Source: JANQIV01 sp050117315 (GTDB lineage: Bacteria > Bacteroidota > Ignavibacteria > Ignavibacteriales > Melioribacteraceae). From it: a stretch of DNA of 19,021 nucleotides. Shown piece after piece: positions 14,572-19,021 of the stretch. The notes under the pieces are model-generated. The model was not told the DNA's origin. It saw only the letters and a program-made list of their open reading frames with translations, and made no database searches. The stretch covers positions 1-19,021 of the forward strand of contig JASFMY010000132.1 of NCBI GenBank assembly GCA_050117315.1, written 5' to 3'. Both the position numbers and the translations under genes were made by a program. How positions within the stretch are numbered: position 1 is the first letter of the stretch; each line of letters opens with the position of its first letter.

Positions 14572-15160
14572 ATGAAAAAACTTGAAAAGATATTCGAAAA
14601 GAATAAGGGGTTTACTCGTATGAAAGAGATGCGTGAGGCGGGCATTCAAACCAGAGATATTGCAAAAGCCTCGGCAGATGGAATTATAGCGAAGATAAAG
14701 CCTGGTCTTTATAAACTAACCGCTTATTCATTTGATGAAAATGAGAGCTTTGCAACAGTATGCCGGGCTAATAAAAAAGCCGTTATTTGCCTGCTTTCGG
14801 CTGCGGAATATTATGAGCTTACAACCTTCAATCCGTCTGAAATTTATGTAGCACTGCCCATGAACACCCCCCGTTTTAATATCGGTTACCCGCCCTGTCG
14901 TGTTTATTATTTTGAAAGGAATAAATATGAACTGGGAGTAAGGGAGATTGATACAGGAAGCGGCAGGATAAAAATTTATTCCAAAGAAAAAACCATAGTA
15001 GATCTTTTCAGGTATAAAAACAAACTCGGTGAAGATGTTGCGCTTGAGTCCCTTAAAACATATATGAGAAGCCGAGACAAAAAATAAATATACTTGCCGA
15101 TACGGCGCTAAAGCTTGGGGCATACAAAAAAATGGAAGCTTATATAAAAGGAAGTATGTA
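14572..15160 (+). pseudogene. AbiEi antitoxin, second copy, frameshifted near its 3' end
   Basis: About 97% identical to the intact gene at 11920-12510. A run of seven A in the intact copy (after GAGAC) is six A here near 15079-15084, which brings a TAA at 15085-15087. The product is 171 aa and loses the last 25 residues (INILADTALKLGAYKKMEAY and on). The winged-helix DNA-binding part and most of the C-terminal domain are intact, so a truncated repressor could still bind both operators. The homopolymer could also be a sequencing error. The broken partner downstream makes real decay more likely. Confidence 0.85.
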
Positions 15161-15599
15161 ATGACAAAAAGGAAGGATATAAAAACATTACGGCATCAAT
15201 AAAAGAAAGAGATTGTTGAATATTTCCCGGTTGGAACAGAGAGATTATCAAGCGGTATTTAAACAATACATACAGGAAAGAATGCTCTACCGAATTTCGA
15301 TTAGCCCGTTTGCAAATTGTTTTATTCTTAAAGGAGCACTTCTTTTTTTATTATACAATATAAGCCGGATGCGCCCAACAAAAGATATAGATCTCATGGG
15401 TAGTAATATCCAAAATGACTTGACAACACTGAAAAATGTTTTCAAAGAGATAGCTGCCATTGAATCTGATGATGGTCTTATATTTGATCCCCAATCAATA
15501 ACAACAGAAAGAATAATTGAAGATGGAAATTATAAAGGAATAAGGATCGGTTTAGAAGTAAAGCTGGATAAAGCAAGGGACAGAATACAAATTGACATT
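15161..15599 (+). pseudogene. AbiEii toxin, second copy, frameshifted and 3'-truncated
   Basis: Compared with 12510-13400 it has one A deleted (A-run near 15181) and an AG inserted (near 15209-15212), so the start ATG at 15161 no longer reads into the body. The body stays open from an internal TTG at 15213 and encodes NISRLEQRDYQAVFKQYIQE through KDIDL to IQIDI. Homology stops exactly at 15599, right after the third catalytic Asp codon, where repeat R begins. The C-terminal half with AEKYEA and SRMKDFYD is gone. It should be inactive. Confidence 0.9.
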
Positions 15600-15600
15600 T

Positions 15601-15726
15601 TACTGTCGTCACTGACCACTCAGTGACGGGATTATTTTATTTTTATCTTTTGCTGCCTTTTCTCAAAATCCAGCTAGTGTGCCACCGTGCGCCTGCCCCG
15701 TTCTTTTTTACGGGGGACGGTGGCAG
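15601..15726 (+). repeat. Palindromic repeat R, right copy, truncating the second AbiEii
   Basis: Direct-orientation copy of 14285-14440. It contains GTCACTGA/TCAGTGAC (8-bp stem) and nested GCCACCGT/ACGGTGGC and CCCCGT/ACGGGG stems. Its left border coincides with the point where AbiEii homology ends, so insertion of or recombination at this element made the truncation. On the minus strand the hairpins lie directly behind the four-gene operon and could act as its end. Confidence 0.75.
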
Positions 15727-15738
15727 CAATAGAACCAA

Positions 15739-16038
15739 TTAATCTTCCAATTTCACCTTAATATGACACCTAGTACATCTTTTATATTTGACACTAATTT
15801 TCTCAGTATATGTTCCTTTATACATCATCAGTTGAGAGAAGGAAATCAATCCATCTCTATACAATTCAGAGGGATCTACTATTTTTTCTTCTTCCCTTGT
15901 AAACTCCGCCCAATTTGCATGATGAATACGAGTAACATTTTCTCCACAGTGTTCACATTTTCCTAATTGTTCACAACTATTGTTTTTGATATATGACCAG
16001 TTTTTTTCATCAATTTTATGATAACATGATTTCGACAT
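15739..16038 (-). CDS. Small double-CxxC (zinc-ribbon-like) protein of unknown function
   Basis: 99 aa with two CxxC pairs, CEHC (28-31) and CTRC (88-91), spaced as in a single metal-binding ribbon closed by a roughly 56-residue insertion. Further His/Cys lie at 39-40 (RIHHANWAEF). The motif pair suggests one structural zinc site. I do not recognise the family. No signal peptide or membrane segment is present. It is the last gene of the minus-strand set, 92 bp after the FRG gene, with only a weak GGA upstream. It may be co-transcribed or an independent gene. The RIHHANW segment faintly recalls zinc-ribbon/HNH-like proteins, but no nuclease motif is complete. Confidence 0.7.
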   Translation of the reverse strand: MSKSCYHKIDEKNWSYIKNNSCEQLGKCEHCGENVTRIHHANWAEFTREEEKIVDPSELYRDGLISFSQLMMYKGTYTEKISVKYKRCTRCHIKVKLED

Positions 16039-16130
16039 TTGTTTAATTCCATATTAAATTTCTATTGATATATATTCTAATTTGTTTCAAATATATTGAA
16101 AAGAATCCTGTAGCTTCCTCTCAATTAATT

Positions 16131-17183
16131 TTACGTAAATACATCATCTTCGTCTCCAGGAAAAAGAATAGGACCTACACCTAAATACATAATTGGAGTA
16201 CCATATTGAGCAGTCAAAATATTAAGCATTAGTGACTTAATAGGATCATTCTTTGGAAATATTTCAACTGGATCTGAGTTAATGCATTTTTCATTCTCTT
16301 TAACATGATAAAAAAGAAATCTTTCTACGTTAATACATTTACTTAAATCTTCAATACTGAAACATCCTCTCCATGGTTTTCCTTCAAAATGAGGGAATGT
16401 TCGCCCATCTTCTATTTGATCAATTAAAAAATCAGGGAAAATTAATCCAGCCTTTTGTTTAAAGACTCTGCCAATCTTTAGCTCATTTTGTGGGAGTTTT
16501 AGTAATTCTATAGGACGATAATAATTATATTTTTTTTCTTCTATATCTGCTACACTTGTTAAATAAGAATGCCTTATTTGATATTCTTTGTAACTATTAA
16601 TTGATTCCTCAATACTATCACAATTATTTATTAAACTAAGTATACTTGTTCCATCTAAATAAAAAGGACAATCAAATGAATCAAATTCTTTTACTTGAGA
16701 TAAAGAATCTATTTTTTTTGTCTTAGTGTCTATTCTATATATTACACCATTTGCATTAGAATTTTCAACGTACTTCTTCTTATTATAGTTATAGATTGCG
16801 AAAAGTGCTGCCACCATAATATCTTTTGTTACATCTAATCCTTCAGTAGGAACACCACAATGCTGACAGAAAAGGTTTCCCAAAGGAATTCCAAAAAGAT
16901 GCAATGACAATTTCAAAAAATTTAGTCTTTTAATAAATTTTTCATTTATATTATAATTAGTATAAGTTTCATAAAAATAGTCTCCTCTATTGAATAGACT
17001 AACATATCCATTTCGGTGAAATCCTCTATGTTTATCTACCAAACTTCGGTAAAATGAAGGAATAAGTGGAATAAATTCTTGATTCTGTCCTCGATAAACA
17101 AATTTATCGTTATGTTCCGATTTAAGCTTCTCTATCAAATCTTTTAAGTACCATACGGTTTTATTTTTTTCGCAATATTGCAT
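16131..17183 (-). CDS. FRG-domain protein
   Basis: 350 aa. The N-terminal FRG domain carries the signature FVYRGQNQEFIPLIPSFYR (residues 28-46) and later FCQHCGVPTEGLDVTKDIMV (105-124), matching the family pattern (F/Y)RG ... QHxGxPTxxLDxT. The common Tyr/Phe of the QH(Y/F)G segment is Cys here. The C-terminal part (about 225-350) is unassigned. FRG domains are of unknown biochemistry. They occur in accessory regions and predicted defence or toxin loci. AAAGGAAAG lies directly before the ATG at 17183. The membrane-protein gene ends 18 bp upstream, so they are probably co-transcribed. The protein looks cytoplasmic. Confidence 0.88.
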   Translation of the reverse strand: MQYCEKNKTVWYLKDLIEKLKSEHNDKFVYRGQNQEFIPLIPSFYRSLVDKHRGFHRNGYVSLFNRGDYFYETYTNYNINEKFIKRLNFLKLSLHLFGIPLGNLFCQHCGVPTEGLDVTKDIMVAALFAIYNYNKKKYVENSNANGVIYRIDTKTKKIDSLSQVKEFDSFDCPFYLDGTSILSLINNCDSIEESINSYKEYQIRHSYLTSVADIEEKKYNYYRPIELLKLPQNELKIGRVFKQKAGLIFPDFLIDQIEDGRTFPHFEGKPWRGCFSIEDLSKCINVERFLFYHVKENEKCINSDPVEIFPKNDPIKSLMLNILTAQYGTPIMYLGVGPILFPGDEDDVFT

Positions 17184-17201
17184 CTTTCCTTTTTTAAGCG
17201 G

Positions 17202-17912
17202 TTAGGTGTAATTTTTCTCCATATATTCAGCAAATAGTTTAATAGCGAACTTCTCAGCATTTTGTATCAGAATAACTTTATTAAACATAAGTATAACGGA
17301 AGATATAACAGCACTAAATACATTAATAATCATAAAAGGAAAATCTTCATAGTATATTACAGCAATCAGAATATTTACTATACTAAAAAGAATTGTAAAT
17401 GGAATACCACCTAATAAATTACGGGAGAATCCATACCAAACATTATGCTTTTGGACAAAACTATTATTACGATTCTTTGCTAATATTTGCTGAGTAATAT
17501 CACTAAGTTCCTTTTTTGCTTCATCAAAATTTATATTTTCTTCGGATTCCGTCATTAGTATAAAATCAAAATCCTTCTTAATTTTTTCCCGAAGCTTTGA
17601 CTTATATTTATGAGATAATTTTTTGTTTTTGTATAAAAGCAAATAGGTAGTCGGATATCCATCTTTGCTATGGAAATAAATATTTTCAAAAAACTTTGAT
17701 GTATATCTAATTAGCTGAGCAAAGAAATACAAAAAAACTAATGAAACTGAGACGTAGCCATAAAAATTAATATTGGTTATATATGCAATGAAATTTTTAT
17801 AATTCTCATCCAACGACAATTCAAATAGTAATAAGAGTATCGGTGTTGAAGAAATAATTGCTGGAAAAATTCTTGCAATTATTGTATATCTGTCAAAACT
17901 TATTTTAGCCAT
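17202..17912 (-). CDS. Four-helix integral membrane protein of unknown function
   Basis: 236 aa with four predicted hydrophobic helices at about 11-31, 48-70, 166-187 and 191-211. They form two hairpins joined by a charged cytoplasmic-type middle segment of about 95 residues (KNKKLSHKYKSKLREKIKKD, EENINFDEAKKELSDITQQI). The arrangement recalls membrane effectors or anchors of defence operons, but no named family is recognised. Its start overlaps the end of the upstream metallo-beta-lactamase gene by 8 bp (GGA then AAAATGG), and the FRG gene follows after 18 bp. This tight packing argues for a functional unit. Confidence 0.85.
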   Translation of the reverse strand: MAKISFDRYTIIARIFPAIISSTPILLLLFELSLDENYKNFIAYITNINFYGYVSVSLVFLYFFAQLIRYTSKFFENIYFHSKDGYPTTYLLLYKNKKLSHKYKSKLREKIKKDFDFILMTESEENINFDEAKKELSDITQQILAKNRNNSFVQKHNVWYGFSRNLLGGIPFTILFSIVNILIAVIYYEDFPFMIINVFSAVISSVILMFNKVILIQNAEKFAIKLFAEYMEKNYT

Positions 17913-18873
17913 TTTTCCAACTTCGCATTACTTTTTTTGATCTTTTATCTAGTAGACCTTTTTGATGTTTTGTCAAATTATCATCTGCTTCGAAAATCTC
18001 AACTGTTGTTGTACTGTCTTCCTTGATTAATATTCTTATCGATCCTTTTCTATCCCTAGTTGTAACCGAATGAGATTTTGATTTATCACCTTTTACTAAA
18101 AAGCCGTTACTATTTTCAGAATTTGAATAAAAACTTGAAACATGTGCATCAAGCGATGCAACTGAAATTAAATACAGGTCGGGTTTACCGGTATATTTTA
18201 GTACTTCGGATGTAATACCACTTTTATGTCCATGGTGTGAAGCAACAAAAAAGTTTACGTCTTTTAAAATCTTCTTTATCTTAGAATAAGAAAAAGCTTT
18301 TTCCCACCCTTCTTTTTCGATGTCACCGGGTATTAATATCTTTTTCCCAGCAAAAGAAATACCTATCAAATAACTACGATTGTTAATTAGTTTATAATCC
18401 GAAGAGGAACAATCATTAGCGTCTTTGTATGAAATATTTTTTGTATCGAAAAAATCAAATCCCCAGTCAACAGGAGATTTAACATCATCCGTATAATCTT
18501 CTGAGAATTTTTTAAATTTTTCAAATTTATCTTTTCTTGAACTATCCTTTTCATCTTTTATTTTTTTATCAAGGAGTTTTAATGTTTCTTTATCTCTTGT
18601 CAGGATTTTAGGCTTATCCTCATTCACTAAACTACCGACATCATCAAAATGATCTAAATGTAAGTGAGTTACAATTGCTTCCGCAAATCTTCTTTTTTTG
18701 TAATACTTAATGTTATTATTTCCAGCATTATAATGTTTTCGAATCCATTTGACTGGGGAAAATAACTCCCTCCTACCGAAATCAATTAATAGACAATAAT
18801 CATTTGGAGATTTGATAAATGTTGAAAAACCATGTTCAACATTAAAGATAATGCAATCTAATGTTTTCATCAT
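17905..18873 (-). CDS. ComEC/Rec2-like metallo-beta-lactamase-fold hydrolase
   Basis: 322 aa. The opening IIFNVEHGFSTFIKSPNDYC is followed by LLIDFG, the pattern of the soluble ComEC-type domain. The metal motif is HLHLDHFDD (70-78, HxHxDH with a trailing DD). Further ligands lie in ILIPGDIEKEGW (179-190) and FFVASHHGHKSG (208-219), then PDLYLISVAS. All usual metal-ligand positions are present, so it should be an active two-metal hydrolase, probably a nuclease or phosphodiesterase. It has no membrane helix, unlike full-length ComEC. GGAGG lies 1 nt before the first ATG (18873) and 4 nt before the second (18870), so the second is the better start. It heads the operon, about 20 nt after a group II intron end. 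Confidence 0.9.
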   Translation of the reverse strand: MMKTLDCIIFNVEHGFSTFIKSPNDYCLLIDFGRRELFSPVKWIRKHYNAGNNNIKYYKKRRFAEAIVTHLHLDHFDDVGSLVNEDKPKILTRDKETLKLLDKKIKDEKDSSRKDKFEKFKKFSEDYTDDVKSPVDWGFDFFDTKNISYKDANDCSSSDYKLINNRSYLIGISFAGKKILIPGDIEKEGWEKAFSYSKIKKILKDVNFFVASHHGHKSGITSEVLKYTGKPDLYLISVASLDAHVSSFYSNSENSNGFLVKGDKSKSHSVTTRDRKGSIRILIKEDSTTTVEIFEADDNLTKHQKGLLDKRSKKVMRSWKNG

Positions 18874-18893
18874 ACCTCCAATCTAAATTACAC

Positions 18894-19021
18894 CTACCGG
18901 GTAGCCGGGAGATGTCGCCATCTCCAAGCCCCCTAAGAACCGTACATGAGAGTTTCCCCTCATACGGCTCAAGCACTTTTCAAGCCTTTCCCATTTAGGA
19001 AGACCCGACAATTATTAAATT
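18894..19021 (-). mobile_element. Group II intron, 3' terminal part (domains V and VI), body beyond window
   Basis: On the minus strand, 18970-18937 is a 34-nt domain V. It has GAGCCGTATGAG, a GAAA-type loop in GGGGAAAC, then CTCATGTACGGTTC. It shows the AGC triad and the GUAC-side bulge of bacterial group II introns. Domain VI follows with the stem GGAGATG-GCGA-CATCTCC (18925-18908) and a likely bulged branch A at 18902 in CTACCC. The 3' splice site should fall near 18894-18898 but does not show a clean AY end. The reverse-transcriptase gene would lie to the right of 19021. The intron has the same orientation as the downstream operon. Confidence 0.85.

Noticed and set aside
17203..18897. An 11-bp inverted match (ATTACACCTA type) at the end of the membrane gene and at the intron boundary
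   Set aside because: Short, AT-rich, and one copy lies inside a coding end. Chance is sufficient.
1..19021. CRISPR array, rRNA or tRNA genes
   Set aside because: No regularly spaced direct repeats of the right size and no tRNA or rRNA sequence blocks were recognised on either strand.

Overview
The window looks like a chromosomal accessory region of a low-GC member of the Bacteroidota/Ignavibacteriota (FCB) group. The grounds are two outer-membrane TonB-dependent receptors with an N-terminal carboxypeptidase-regulatory-like domain, lipoproteins with acidic residues just after the lipid Cys, promoter elements of the TAnnTTTG type, and the AT-rich composition. No rRNA, tRNA or CRISPR array was seen. 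The species cannot be named from this sequence alone.

Left part (1-9625): two diverged copies of one uptake module. Each copy is a TonB-dependent receptor followed about 60 bp later on the minus strand by a lipoprotein, with a divergent AraC-type regulator on the plus strand about 230 bp away. In module 1 the lipoprotein (1-96) is cut by the window edge, the receptor is 157-2493 and the regulator 2725-3720. In module 2 the lipoprotein is 4778-5983, the receptor 6042-8411 and the regulator 8642-9625. The regulators resemble the PchR/YbtA branch of AraC proteins, which respond to ferric siderophores, so the best reading is two related but differently specific siderophore (or other iron chelate) uptake systems. 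A leucine-carboxyl-methyltransferase-family enzyme (3813-4637) lies between the modules, downstream of lipoprotein 2.

Middle (9626-10878): a 1.25-kb gene-free patch packed with palindromes. It holds two inverted 90-bp MITE-like units with 13-bp terminal inverted repeats, several long hairpins, a REP-like doublet and an interleaved pair of 28-bp inverted repeats. A 228-aa protein of unknown function (10879-11565, minus) follows.

Right part (11566-19021): a defence/toxin-antitoxin island. An intact AbiE type IV toxin-antitoxin pair (11920-13400) with an inverted-repeat operator is followed by HicAB (13555-14162). A second, about 95% identical AbiE copy (14572-15600) carries three small indels and is truncated. 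It keeps the operator and is bracketed by two copies of a 126-156 bp palindromic repeat. Beyond it, on the minus strand, is a compact four-gene set: ComEC-like metallo-beta-lactamase-fold protein, four-helix membrane protein, FRG-domain protein and small double-CxxC protein. It looks like an operon and is the best candidate here for an undescribed defence or stress system. The operon starts directly after the 3' end of a group II intron (domain V at 18937-18970), whose body lies outside the window. A degenerate copy of the same intron end lies in the same orientation at 14174-14275, so the pseudo-AbiE and the operon sit between two intron 3' ends.
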